Assembly: GCA_021847995.1 (NCBI GenBank)
Contig: JAJZNE010000064.1
Coordinates: 1-41,872 of the forward strand
Direction: 5' to 3'
From: Pseudomonadota bacterium
GTDB taxonomy: Bacteria; Pseudomonadota; Alphaproteobacteria; Acetobacterales; Acetobacteraceae
Length of the DNA: 41,872 nucleotides
In this document: piece after piece, positions 8,289 to 16,398 of the stretch
Position numbering within the stretch: the first letter of the stretch is position 1
How the letters are laid out: the number at the start of each line of letters is the position of its first letter
Made by a program: the position numbers and the translations under genes
The notes under the pieces: model-generated
What the model saw: only the letters and a program-made list of their open reading frames with translations
Told to the model about the DNA's origin: nothing
Database searches by the model: none

Positions 8289-10537
8289 GCAGGGCGACGG
8301 AGCAGGGCTGCGCCGCACTCGCATCCGGTGCGTGGGAGGCGGCGCGGGCGGCCTTCGATGCCGCGGTCGCGGCGGGCGACGACAGCGGTCCGACACTGCT
8401 CAACCTCGCGCTGGCGGAAGACCGGCTCGGGCTCGACGGCCGCGGACGCATGCGCGCGCTGGCCGCGCTGCACCCGGCCTGGGACGAACCGCCGCTCCGC
8501 CTCGCCGAAAGCTTCCGCCGCGGCGGCGAGCCGGTGGCGGCGATGGACGCCTATGATGCGGCCCTGGCGATCAATCCGAACCGGCCGGAGGCGCTGCTCG
8601 GCTTCGGGGCGGTGGCGCTCCTGGCCGGCGAGCCGGCGGCGGCGCTGCCAAGGCTGCTGCGCGCCTGTGCCCGCACGCCGGACGCGGCGGAGGGGTGGGA
8701 TGCGCTCGGCCTCGCCTGGCGCGCCCTGGGCGCGGCGGCAGCGGCGGAGGACGCGGCGGCCCAGGCTCAGACCCTGCGCCCGGACCATTTCGGCTTCGCG
8801 CTGCGGCGCGCCGCGGCGGCGCTGGCGGCCGGAACGGCAGAGGCGGAACTGGTGCGGCTGGACGCAGCACCGCTCGACCCGGTCGCGGCCACCGCCCGCG
8901 GCGTGCTGCTCGCCGAACTCGGGCGGTCGGAGGACGCGGCGGCGGCGCTGGAGGTGGCCAGCGCGCTGGCACCGGACGCCCCCGAGCCGGCGGCGGCACT
9001 GGCGGGCGTGCTGACCGCCGCCCCCTGGCAGGCGGACACGCTGCCGGCACTGCGCCGCGCCGTCGCGCTGGTGCCCGGCGATATTGCCCTGCGCAACAAC
9101 CTCGCCGCCCTGCTGACCCGCCATCAGCGCCACGAGGAGGCGCGCGCGCTGCTCGAGGAGCTGATCGCGGCGGAGGGCGAGCATCCGGCATTCCTGTGCA
9201 ACCTCGCCAACGCACTGGTGCTGCTGGGACGGCAGGCGGCGGGGGTGGCGGCGGCACGGCGGGCGACCACGCTTGCGCCGGAGATGCACCTCGCATGGCG
9301 CACGCTCGGTGCCGCGCTCGTCTACGACGAAGGCGCGGATGCGGCCGAGCTGCGGGTGGTCGCGGAACGGGCGTCGGCGACGCTTGCGCGCACGCTGCCC
9401 CCCCCGCCCCCCGCACGCGGTCCGGAGCGGCGGCTGCGGCTCGGCCTGCTGTCGAACAAGCTCAAGACGCATCCGGTCGGCTGGCTGACGGTGGCGGCGT
9501 TCGAGGCGCTCGACCCGCGGGCGTTCGCGATCGTCTGCCTCGCCGGGCCGCCGCCCGGCCGGGGAGCGGGCAGCGACCCGGTGCAGCGCCGCTTTCACGC
9601 CGCCGCGGCGGAATGGCACGATGTGGCGGCACTCGCACCGGCCGCGATCGCGGCACGGGCGCGCGCGCTCGGCATCGATATCCTGATCGATCTCGGCGGC
9701 TGGGGCGACGACGGCAAGCTGACGGCCTGCGCCGACCGCTGCGCACCGGTACAGATCAAGTGGGTCGGCAACCAAGCCTACACCACCGGCCTGCCGGAAA
9801 TGGACTGGTTCCTGACCGACCGGTGGGAAACGCCGGCCGGCAGCGAGCCGTTCTTCACCGAACGATTGCTCCGCCTGCCCGACGGCTATGTCTGCTACAG
9901 CCCGCCGGTCCATGCGCCGGAGGTGGCGCCCGCGCCGGTGCTGGCGCGCGGGCATGTCACGTTCGGCAATTTCGGCAACCTCGCCAAGATCACGCCTTCC
10001 GTGATCGCGGCCTGGGCCGAGGTGCTGCACCGCGTGCCGGACTCGCGGATGGTGGTGAAGGCTTACCAGTTCGCCGACACCGCCGTCGCCGCGCGCATCG
10101 CGGCGGCGTTCGCGGCGCAGGGCATCGCCCCGGCACGGCTCGATCTGCGCGGGACGACCGCGCACCGCACCCAGCTCGCCCAGCATGCCGATGTCGATAT
10201 CGTGCTCGACACCTTCCCCTATGCCGGCGGGCTGACGACGTGCGAGGCGCTGTGGATGGGCGTGCCGGTGGTGACGCTGGCAGGCGGCACCTTCGCCGGC
10301 CGCCATTCCGCGAGCCACCTGCACAATTGCGGCCTGGGCGACTGGGTGGCGGCCGATCGCGCCGCGTTCGTCGCGATCGCCGCGGCGCGGGCGGCCGATT
10401 GTGCGGCGCTGGCGCGGCTGCGGGCGGAATTGCGCGGGCGCGTCGCACACGGCCCGCTCGGCGATGCGCCACGCTTCGCGGCGGCCCTGGGCGCGGCGCT
10501 GCGGCGGGCATGGCGGGCGGCATGCGCGGCGGCATGA
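8285..10537 (+). CDS. TPR + SPINDLY/OGT-type (GT41) protein O-glycosyltransferase
   Basis: This 750-residue protein has TPR-type helical repeats up to about residue 370, a Pro-rich linker encoded by a C-tract, and a C-terminal GT41 catalytic region. That region shows the HPVGW motif near residue 395, DILIDLGGWGDDGKL, IKWVGNQAYTTGLPEMDW, TFGNFGNLAKITPSVI, and DIVLDTFPYAGGLTTCEALW near residue 640, followed by GVPVVTLAGGTFAGR. These match SPINDLY-family O-GlcNAc transferase-like enzymes. The TPR domain usually binds the protein acceptor. In Caulobacter a TPR-glycosyltransferase (FlmG) modifies flagellin, so flagellin is the best inferred acceptor here. The sugar donor is unknown. The gene starts within the methyltransferase stop (ATGA) and its own stop overlaps the next start. 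Confidence 0.85.
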   Translation: MSRATEQGCAALASGAWEAARAAFDAAVAAGDDSGPTLLNLALAEDRLGLDGRGRMRALAALHPAWDEPPLRLAESFRRGGEPVAAMDAYDAALAINPNRPEALLGFGAVALLAGEPAAALPRLLRACARTPDAAEGWDALGLAWRALGAAAAAEDAAAQAQTLRPDHFGFALRRAAAALAAGTAEAELVRLDAAPLDPVAATARGVLLAELGRSEDAAAALEVASALAPDAPEPAAALAGVLTAAPWQADTLPALRRAVALVPGDIALRNNLAALLTRHQRHEEARALLEELIAAEGEHPAFLCNLANALVLLGRQAAGVAAARRATTLAPEMHLAWRTLGAALVYDEGADAAELRVVAERASATLARTLPPPPPARGPERRLRLGLLSNKLKTHPVGWLTVAAFEALDPRAFAIVCLAGPPPGRGAGSDPVQRRFHAAAAEWHDVAALAPAAIAARARALGIDILIDLGGWGDDGKLTACADRCAPVQIKWVGNQAYTTGLPEMDWFLTDRWETPAGSEPFFTERLLRLPDGYVCYSPPVHAPEVAPAPVLARGHVTFGNFGNLAKITPSVIAAWAEVLHRVPDSRMVVKAYQFADTAVAARIAAAFAAQGIAPARLDLRGTTAHRTQLAQHADVDIVLDTFPYAGGLTTCEALWMGVPVVTLAGGTFAGRHSASHLHNCGLGDWVAADRAAFVAIAAARAADCAALARLRAELRGRVAHGPLGDAPRFAAALGAALRRAWRAACAAA
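9398..9412 (+). repeat. C8-G-C6 homopolymeric tract inside the glycosyltransferase gene
   Basis: Eight C residues (9398-9405), one G and six C residues (9407-9412) encode a Pro-rich linker exactly between the TPR and catalytic parts of the GT41 gene. Tracts like this can slip during replication. A one-base change would remove the catalytic domain from the product. Whether it varies in this organism cannot be seen from one sequence. Confidence 0.8.
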
Positions 10538-11535
10538 GCACCTGTCCCGCCGTCGATGTGAACCTGTTCGTGCGCAACGGTGCCGCCACCATCGGCGCCA
10601 CGATCGAAAGCGTGCTGGCGCAGAGCTGGCCCAACCTGACGCTGACGGTGATCGACAATGCCTCCGACGATGCGACGGTCGCGATCGTGCGCGGCTACAT
10701 GGCCGAGGTGCCGGCGATCCGCCTGCTGCGCGGGCGCGCCGATATCGGGCTGACCGCCAATTGCGCCCGTGCCTTCGCCCATGGCGACGCCGGGTTCGTG
10801 CTGCCCAAGACCGCCGACGATCTCCTCGCACCCGACTTTGTCGCGGCGGTGATGGAGGAGCTGCTGGCAAACCCGGCCTGTGCCATGTGCCACGCCGCCG
10901 GCGTCGTGTTCGCCGGCGACGGCGATCTGCGCCACGCCTATCCCGAATCGCACCGGCTGCACGCGATCGGCGCCGACCCGGTGGCGCGCGCGCAGCACGT
11001 GATGGCGCGCTACACCAGTGCGCCGAGCTTCTGGGGCATCTATCGCCGCGACGCGGCGGAACGGCTGGCGGCGTTCCGCTGCAACGCCGGGTGGGATCAT
11101 GCCGTGCTCGCCGAACTGGCGCTGTACGGCGAAATCCGCCATGTCGCAGCACCGCTGTTCCTGCGCCGCGACGGCGGCAAGCCAGTGGCGCGGATCGCCC
11201 GCGCGGCAACCGAGGCGGCGCAGCGCGGCCTGCCGATCGATGATGCGCTTGCCGATCTGCGCTGGATGACGCCCCTGATCACCACCGCCTATGCCCATGT
11301 CGCGCTGTTCGCAGTGGCGCGGCTGCCGGCCGCGCAGCGGGAGACGCTGATGGCGCTCGCCCCGCGCATCTTCCGCGCCCGCTGGGGTGCGCTGCTGCGC
11401 CAGGAGGCCGCTTCCTTCGCCGCCGCCGTGCCTGCCCTGCGCGCGGTGCCGGGGGCGTGGCGCGCCGCGCGCATCGCCGAGGTCGGGGAAGCGATCGCGG
11501 CGATCGTGCCCGACGCGGGACGCCACGCCGCCTGA
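10534..11535 (+). CDS. Family 2 glycosyltransferase
   Basis: This 333-residue protein has the GT-A nucleotide-sugar fold of family 2. The N-terminal strand is VDVNLFVRNGAATIGATIES, followed by TLTVIDNASDDATVAIVRGY and the turn DIGLTANCARAF. An acidic ADD motif, in KTADDLLAPDFV near residue 95, stands where the DXD metal/nucleotide site is expected. The C-terminal half is Ala-rich and helical. I chose the ATG at 10534 because it overlaps the previous stop as ATGA; an in-frame ATG at 10522 is possible. Likely role: elongating or making the glycan used by the neighbouring SPINDLY-type enzyme. This is inferred from position, and no other sugar-synthesis genes are in the window. Confidence 0.82.
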   Translation: MSTCPAVDVNLFVRNGAATIGATIESVLAQSWPNLTLTVIDNASDDATVAIVRGYMAEVPAIRLLRGRADIGLTANCARAFAHGDAGFVLPKTADDLLAPDFVAAVMEELLANPACAMCHAAGVVFAGDGDLRHAYPESHRLHAIGADPVARAQHVMARYTSAPSFWGIYRRDAAERLAAFRCNAGWDHAVLAELALYGEIRHVAAPLFLRRDGGKPVARIARAATEAAQRGLPIDDALADLRWMTPLITTAYAHVALFAVARLPAAQRETLMALAPRIFRARWGALLRQEAASFAAAVPALRAVPGAWRAARIAEVGEAIAAIVPDAGRHAA

Positions 11536-11553
11536 CCGGCCCCGGCGGCTGGC

Positions 11554-11567
11554 GCGGCGCGCGCCGC
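11554..11567. terminator. GC palindrome between the glycosylation genes and the paaK-type gene
   Basis: A perfect 14-base palindrome (GCGGCGC/GCGCCGC) lies 18 bases after the glycosyltransferase stop, in a 72-base gap. It has no loop and no T-run, so it is only a possible transcription boundary. Such palindromes also arise by chance in DNA this GC-rich. Confidence 0.25.
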
Positions 11568-11607
11568 TGCGCTAACCCTTCCCCCCGACCGGGGTGAGGA
11601 GGACACC

Positions 11608-12891
11608 GTGGCGGGCCTCGATGCCATCGAGACGGCGTCGCGCGATGAAATCGCCGCGTTGCAGACGGTGCGGCTGCGCCGGACGCTCGATCATGCCTGG
11701 CGCAACGTTCCGCATTACCGCCGCAGCTTTGCCGAGGCCGGGGTGCATCCCGGCGATCTGCGCACGCTCGACGACCTCGCCCGCTTTCCGTTCACCACCA
11801 AGCAGCATCTGCGCGACGCCTATCCGTTCGGCCTGTTCGCCGTGCCGCGCACGGACGTGCGGCGGCTGCATGCCTCCTCGGGCACCACCGGCAGCGCGAC
11901 TGTCGTCGGCTCGACACAGGCGGACCTCGACATATGGGCGCATCTGGTCGCCCGCTCGATCCATGCCGCCGGCGGGCGGGCGGGGATGACGGCACATATC
12001 GCCTATGGCTACGGGCTGTTCACCGGCGGCCTCGGCGCGCATGCCGGGGCGGAGCGGCTGGGCTGTGCCGTGGTGCCCGTCTCCGGCGGCATGACGCCGC
12101 GGCAGGTACGCCTGCTGTGCGACCTGCGCCCCGAAATCCTGATGGCAACGCCGAGCTACGCCCTGGTGATTCTCGACGAATGCCGCGCCAGGGGCGTCGA
12201 TGCGCGCGCGCTCGGGCTGCGCAGCGGCATCTTCGGCGCCGAGCCGTGGAGCGAGGCGATGCGCACCGAGCTGGAGCAGGGATTCGGCATCGACGCCGTC
12301 GATATCTACGGGCTGTCGGAAGTGATGGGACCGGGCGTGGCCAGCGAATGCGTGGAGAGCAAGGACGGCCCGGTGGTCTGGGAGGATCACTTCTACCCCG
12401 AGGTCATCGACCCGCAGAGCGGCGCGCTGCTGGCGGACGGGCAGCCGGGCGAACTCGTGTTCACCACCCTGAGCCGGCAGGCGATGCCCCTGATCCGCTA
12501 CCGCACGCGCGACCTGTCCTGCCTGCTGCCCGGCACGGCGCGGACGATGCGGCGGATCGGCCGCATCGCCGGACGGTCGGACGACATGATCGTGCTGCGC
12601 GGCGTCAAGCTGTTCCCGAGCCAGGTCGAAGCGCTGATCCTGCGCGACACGCGGCTGGCGCCGCACTACCTGATCGAACTGCACCGGGAAGGCCGGCTGG
12701 ACCGGATGACGGTGCGGGTGGAAACGCGCGACGGCGTGGCCGACGACGGGGAGGCTGCCGCGGCGCTGATGCATGCGGTCAAGGAGGTGCTCGGCGTGAC
12801 GGCACGGATCGAGGTGACGGCGGCGGGCAGCATAGAACGTTCCGCCGGCAAGGCACTGCGCGTGCGCGACCTGCGCGGAACCGTGCGATGA
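11608..12891 (+). CDS. paaK: Phenylacetate-CoA ligase (PaaK type)
   Basis: This 427-residue cytoplasmic enzyme would activate phenylacetate or a hydroxylated relative to its CoA thioester with ATP. It has the PaaK signature throughout: AMP-binding P-loop SSGTTGSATVVGST near residue 92, AYGYGLFTGGLGAHAGAERL, DIYGLSEVMGPGVASEC near 235, EDHFYPEVIDP, PLIRYRTRDLSCLLPGTAR and GRSDDMIVLRGVKLFPSQVE in the C-terminal domain. Family members usually have GVNVFPSQIE at that point, so Lys-Leu here is a small change near the substrate-facing hinge. It starts with GTG after a strong GAGGAGGA site. Its stop overlaps the DpgC-like gene as ATGA. None of the usual paaABCDE, paaG, paaZ or paaJ genes are present, so the thioester probably goes to the dioxygenase instead. 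Confidence 0.88.
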   Translation: MAGLDAIETASRDEIAALQTVRLRRTLDHAWRNVPHYRRSFAEAGVHPGDLRTLDDLARFPFTTKQHLRDAYPFGLFAVPRTDVRRLHASSGTTGSATVVGSTQADLDIWAHLVARSIHAAGGRAGMTAHIAYGYGLFTGGLGAHAGAERLGCAVVPVSGGMTPRQVRLLCDLRPEILMATPSYALVILDECRARGVDARALGLRSGIFGAEPWSEAMRTELEQGFGIDAVDIYGLSEVMGPGVASECVESKDGPVVWEDHFYPEVIDPQSGALLADGQPGELVFTTLSRQAMPLIRYRTRDLSCLLPGTARTMRRIGRIAGRSDDMIVLRGVKLFPSQVEALILRDTRLAPHYLIELHREGRLDRMTVRVETRDGVADDGEAAAALMHAVKEVLGVTARIEVTAAGSIERSAGKALRVRDLRGTVR

Positions 12892-14198
12892 GCGCGGCGT
12901 TCGCGGCGGATTGTGCTGCCTATTCCGCACAGTGGCAGGCCGGCGCTGCAACGCTCGCCGCCCTCCCGGCGAGGCCCGCGCGCAGCGCGGCGGAACAGGC
13001 GACGGCGGCACGGCTGCTGGCGGAGGGAAGGGCCCTGCGCGCCGCCTTTCTCGACGCCCACGCAGCGGCACTGTACCGCGCGCTGACCGGCGATCTGACG
13101 CACTTCCTGCGCGTGCGCGAACTGGTGGACGCGGCGGCGCTGCGCGTGCCGGGCCTCGTTCCCGCCGCTGCCGATCTGGCCCGCGAAGCGACGCATCGCC
13201 AGGCCGACAAGGACGGGCTCGAGATCGATCAGGGCATGCTGCTCGCCCATTTCCTTGCCGATCCTGTCTGCGGGCGCCATCTCTGTCATGCGATGCTGCT
13301 GCCGCGCGCGGAGTCGCCCGCGCTGCTGGCACAGTTGCAGCGCGACGGACAGGTCGATCTGCCGACCGCGCGGGTGCGCCGCCTGGGCAATGCGACGCTG
13401 GTCCTGACGCGCAATCCGCGCTTCCTGAACGCGGAGGATGAAGCGACGCTCGATGATTTCGAAATCGCGGTCGATCTCGCGACCCTCGACCCGGCAAGCA
13501 GCGCGGCGGTGCTGCGCGGCGATGTGGTGGCGCATCCGCGCTATGCCGGGCGGCATGTGTTCTCCGCCGGCATCAACCTGACGCATCTCTATCACGGCCG
13601 GATTTCCCTGCTGTGGTATCTGCGGCGCGATCTCGGCCCCGTCAACAAGATCTTCCGCGGCCTCGCCTCCCCGGATGCCGCACCGGACGAATGGCGCGGC
13701 ACGACGGCGGAAAAGCCGTGGATCGCCGCGGTCGATGCCTTTGCGATCGGCGGCGGCTGCCAGGTGCTGCTGGCGTGCGACTATGTGCTCGCCGCCCGCG
13801 ATGCGTTCATGACGCTGCCGGCGCGACGGGAGGGGATCATTCCCGGCGCTGCCAATCTGCGCCTGCCGCGCTTCACCGGCGATCGCATCGCGCGGCAGCT
13901 GATCTCCTACGGACGCCGGCTGGACTGCGACTCGCCCGAGGGGCGGCTGATCTGCGATGAGGTCGTCGATCCCGCCGGGATGGATGGGGCGATCATGAAG
14001 GTGATCGACGGGCTGACCAATTCCGGTGCGGTCGGGCTTGCCGGCAACCGCCGCGCGCTGCGCGTCGGCGCGGAGCCGCTGGACACTTTCCGCGCCTACA
14101 TGGCGGTCTATGCGCATGAGCAGGCGCTGTGCCATTTCAGCCCGCAGCTGATCGCCAATCTCGAACGCCACTGGCGCGCACAGGAACGGACGGCATGA
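12888..14198 (+). CDS. DpgC-like cofactor-independent arylacetyl-CoA dioxygenase (crotonase superfamily)
   Basis: This 436-residue protein is the length of DpgC, the (3,5-dihydroxyphenyl)acetyl-CoA 1,2-dioxygenase of glycopeptide producers, and much longer than an ordinary enoyl-CoA hydratase. A helical N-terminal extension of about 170 residues precedes the crotonase core. Core motifs are RNPRFLNAEDE (about 174-184), HPRYAGRHVFSAGINLTHLY (about 215-234), KPWIAAVDAFAIGGGCQ with the oxyanion-hole Gly run (about 276-292) and REGIIPGAANLRLPRFTGDR (about 314-333). As remembered, these segments match DpgC closely. DpgC uses O2 without metal or flavin to turn an arylacetyl-CoA into an arylglyoxylate plus CoA. 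The overlapping upstream ligase would supply the thioester. No dpgA, dpgB or dpgD is in the window, so this looks catabolic or otherwise rewired. The exact substrate is unknown. Confidence 0.85.
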   Translation: MSAAFAADCAAYSAQWQAGAATLAALPARPARSAAEQATAARLLAEGRALRAAFLDAHAAALYRALTGDLTHFLRVRELVDAAALRVPGLVPAAADLAREATHRQADKDGLEIDQGMLLAHFLADPVCGRHLCHAMLLPRAESPALLAQLQRDGQVDLPTARVRRLGNATLVLTRNPRFLNAEDEATLDDFEIAVDLATLDPASSAAVLRGDVVAHPRYAGRHVFSAGINLTHLYHGRISLLWYLRRDLGPVNKIFRGLASPDAAPDEWRGTTAEKPWIAAVDAFAIGGGCQVLLACDYVLAARDAFMTLPARREGIIPGAANLRLPRFTGDRIARQLISYGRRLDCDSPEGRLICDEVVDPAGMDGAIMKVIDGLTNSGAVGLAGNRRALRVGAEPLDTFRAYMAVYAHEQALCHFSPQLIANLERHWRAQERTA

Positions 14199-15325
14199 CG
14201 AAACCGGACATCGGCATCGGCCTGATCGGATCGGGGTTCATGGGGCGCACGCATGCGCTCGGCTTCCTCAATGCCGGCCGCGTGTTCGATCTGCCGGCGC
14301 CACCGCGGCTGGAGATGCTGGCCGACGTGACGGAGGACGCGGCGCAACGGGCGGCGGCGGCGCTCGGTTTCCGGCGCGCGACCGGGGACTGGCGCACCCT
14401 CGTTGCCGATCCGGACGTGCAGGCCGTCGCCATCACCACGCCGAACGCGCTGCACCGGGAAATGGCACTGGCCGCGATCGCCGCCGGCAAGCACGTGCAT
14501 TGCGAAAAGCCGCTGGCCGCGACGGCCGCCGATGCACGCAGCATGGCCGAAGCTGCGGCGCGCGCCGGCGTCGTCACCGCCGTCGGCTTCAACTATCTCA
14601 GGAATCCGATGCTGGCGCTGGCGCGCGACATCATCGAAGCCGGCGAAATCGGCGAAATCCGCACCTTCACCGGCATTCATGCCGAGGATTACATGGCCGA
14701 TCCCGAGGCACCGTGGACCTGGCGGCTCGATCCCGATGCCGCCGGCGGGGCGCTCGCCGATATCGGCAGCCACATCATCGCCACCGCACGCTTCCTGCTC
14801 GGACCGATCGAGCGCGTGCTGGGCGACGTGGTGACGGTGATCCCGTCGCGCCCGGCAGCACCCGCCAGCAGCCAGCGCCGCGCCGTGACGGTGGACGATG
14901 TGGCGCGCGCGCATCTGCGCTTCGCGTCCGGCGCGAGCGGCTCGCTGGAGGCGAGCTGGGTGGCGAGCGGGCGCAAGATGCGCCACGATTTCGAGATCGC
15001 CGGCAGCCGGGGAGCGATCGCCTTCAGCCAGGAGCGGCTGAACGAACTGCTGCTCTACCGCAGCGACGATCCGCCTGCGCGCCGCGGCTTCCGCACCATC
15101 TTCGCCGGCCCCGCGCATCCGCCATACGGCGCGTTCTGCATCGCCCCCGGCCACCAGATCGGGTTCAACGACCTGAAAACGATCGAGATGCGCGATTTCC
15201 TGCTGGCGATCGCGGGCGGTGCGGGCGGCCATGCCGATTTTGCCGAAGGGCTGGCGGTGATGGAAACGACGGAGGCGATCGTCGCCTCGGCCCGTCAGGG
15301 ATGCTGGGTGCGCGTCGGCGCGTAA
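14195..15325 (+). CDS. Gfo/Idh/MocA-family oxidoreductase, first copy
   Basis: This 376-residue NAD(P)-dependent dehydrogenase has an N-terminal Rossmann fold with GLIGSGFMGRTHALGF, the family cofactor motif CEKPLA near residue 104, and a C-terminal mixed domain containing WTWRLDPDAAGGALADIGSH, whose final His is the usual catalytic position. The start at 14195 overlaps the stop of the dioxygenase gene as ATGA, so an upstream in-frame ATG at 14129 inside that gene is unlikely. Members oxidise or reduce sugars, inositols and similar hydroxy or keto compounds. Here it could act on a downstream product of the ligase-dioxygenase pair, or the cluster could serve a mixed aromatic and sugar substrate such as a glycoside. 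Confidence 0.85.
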   Translation: MTKPDIGIGLIGSGFMGRTHALGFLNAGRVFDLPAPPRLEMLADVTEDAAQRAAAALGFRRATGDWRTLVADPDVQAVAITTPNALHREMALAAIAAGKHVHCEKPLAATAADARSMAEAAARAGVVTAVGFNYLRNPMLALARDIIEAGEIGEIRTFTGIHAEDYMADPEAPWTWRLDPDAAGGALADIGSHIIATARFLLGPIERVLGDVVTVIPSRPAAPASSQRRAVTVDDVARAHLRFASGASGSLEASWVASGRKMRHDFEIAGSRGAIAFSQERLNELLLYRSDDPPARRGFRTIFAGPAHPPYGAFCIAPGHQIGFNDLKTIEMRDFLLAIAGGAGGHADFAEGLAVMETTEAIVASARQGCWVRVGA

Positions 15326-15342
15326 CGGCGAGGGATGGGGGC

Positions 15343-16362
15343 ATGAGCATCGGCATCGGCGTGATCGGCGCGGGCGTGATGGGCGCGGACCATGCCCGGA
15401 CCATCGCGACCGCGGTCGGCGGCGCCCATCTGGCGGCGATCGCGGATGCCGACCGAGCGCGGGCGGCCGATGTCGCCGCGGCGCTGGGCGTGCGCAGCTT
15501 CGCCGACGGTATGGCGCTGATCGCCGATGCCGGCGTCGATGCCGTGCTGGTCGCCTCGCCCGACGCGACTCATGCCGCTTTCGTGCTCGCCGCCCTTGCC
15601 GCCGGCAAGCCGGTGCTGTGCGAAAAGCCGCTGGCGCCGACGGCTGCCGCATGCGAGGCGGTGATGGCGGCGGAAATGGCAGGCGGTGTGCGGCGCGTGC
15701 AGGTCGGGTTCATGCGGCGCTTCGATCCCGGCTACGCCATCCTGCGCCGCCGCTTCGCCGCCGGTGAGATCGGCGCGCCGGTGATGCTGCATTGCCTGCA
15801 TCGCAACGCGACGATGCCGGCATTCTTCGATTCCGACATGGTGATCACCAACGCCGCCGTCCACGAACTCGACATCACGCGCTGGCTGCTGGAGCAGGAG
15901 ATCGTCGCCGTCAGCGTGTTCGCCCCCGCCGCGCCGGACGCCGCCCCCGGCGCGGTGCGCGACCGGCAGTTGCTGGTGCTGGAGACATCGGGCGGGGTGG
16001 TGGCGGATGTGGAAGTATTCGTCAGTGCCGGCTACGGCTATGACGTGCGCGCCGAGCTGGTCGGTACGCAGGGCAGCCTCGCCCTGGCGCCGCAGGAACC
16101 GGTGACGGTGCGGGCCGCCGGCCGAGCCGCCCGGGCCATCGCCGCCGACTGGCGCGGCCATTTCGCGGCGGCCTATCAGCTTCAGTTGCAGGCCTGGGTG
16201 CAGGCGCTGCGCACCGGCACGCCGTGCGGCGCCGGCGCGTGGGACGGCTACGCCGCGACGCTGATCGCAGAGGCCTGCATCGAGGCACGCCGCAGCGGCG
16301 CCCGCGTGGCGGTCGCCCTGCCGCCGCGCCCGGCCTTCTACCGGCCGGCAGTCACGCCCTGA
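15343..16362 (+). CDS. Gfo/Idh/MocA-family dehydrogenase, inositol 2-dehydrogenase-like (IolG type)
   Basis: This 339-residue protein has GVIGAGVMGADHARTI at the N-terminus, CEKPLAPTAAACEAV near residue 95, then VQVGFMRRFDPGY, LHCLHRN, NAAVHELDITRWLL (catalytic His region) and a late DGYAATLIAEACIEA. That set of motifs is characteristic of IolG-type myo-inositol 2-dehydrogenases. No other iol genes are present, so the real substrate may be another cyclic polyol or sugar. It starts 17 bases after its paralogue and is the last gene of the cluster; a convergent gene ends 36 bases away. Two dehydrogenases of one family in tandem suggest successive steps or opposite directions on one substrate. 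Confidence 0.83.
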   Translation: MSIGIGVIGAGVMGADHARTIATAVGGAHLAAIADADRARAADVAAALGVRSFADGMALIADAGVDAVLVASPDATHAAFVLAALAAGKPVLCEKPLAPTAAACEAVMAAEMAGGVRRVQVGFMRRFDPGYAILRRRFAAGEIGAPVMLHCLHRNATMPAFFDSDMVITNAAVHELDITRWLLEQEIVAVSVFAPAAPDAAPGAVRDRQLLVLETSGGVVADVEVFVSAGYGYDVRAELVGTQGSLALAPQEPVTVRAAGRAARAIAADWRGHFAAAYQLQLQAWVQALRTGTPCGAGAWDGYAATLIAEACIEARRSGARVAVALPPRPAFYRPAVTP

Positions 16363-16398
16363 CGGCCGCGCCGGCGTGATGAAGGCGGGCCTGCGCGC

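Noticed and set aside
8195-11209. A 1004-codon open frame on the minus strand
   Set aside because: It runs opposite to three well-supported genes joined by stop-start overlaps, and has Arg/Gly/Ala-rich, low-complexity translation without any domain. GC-rich codon bias keeps such antisense frames open.
8695-11535. A long plus-strand frame (946 codons) through the SPINDLY-type gene
   Set aside because: Only its last part (from 10534) is a real gene, the family 2 glycosyltransferase. The first part is an off-frame shadow of the GT41 gene, although it is mentioned under the C-tract finding as a slippage outcome.
12888-14198. Ordinary enoyl-CoA hydratase call for the crotonase-fold gene
   Set aside because: The length (436 residues), the long N-terminal helical extension and the PRYAGRHVFSAGINLTHLYH stretch fit DpgC, not a hydratase of about 260 residues.
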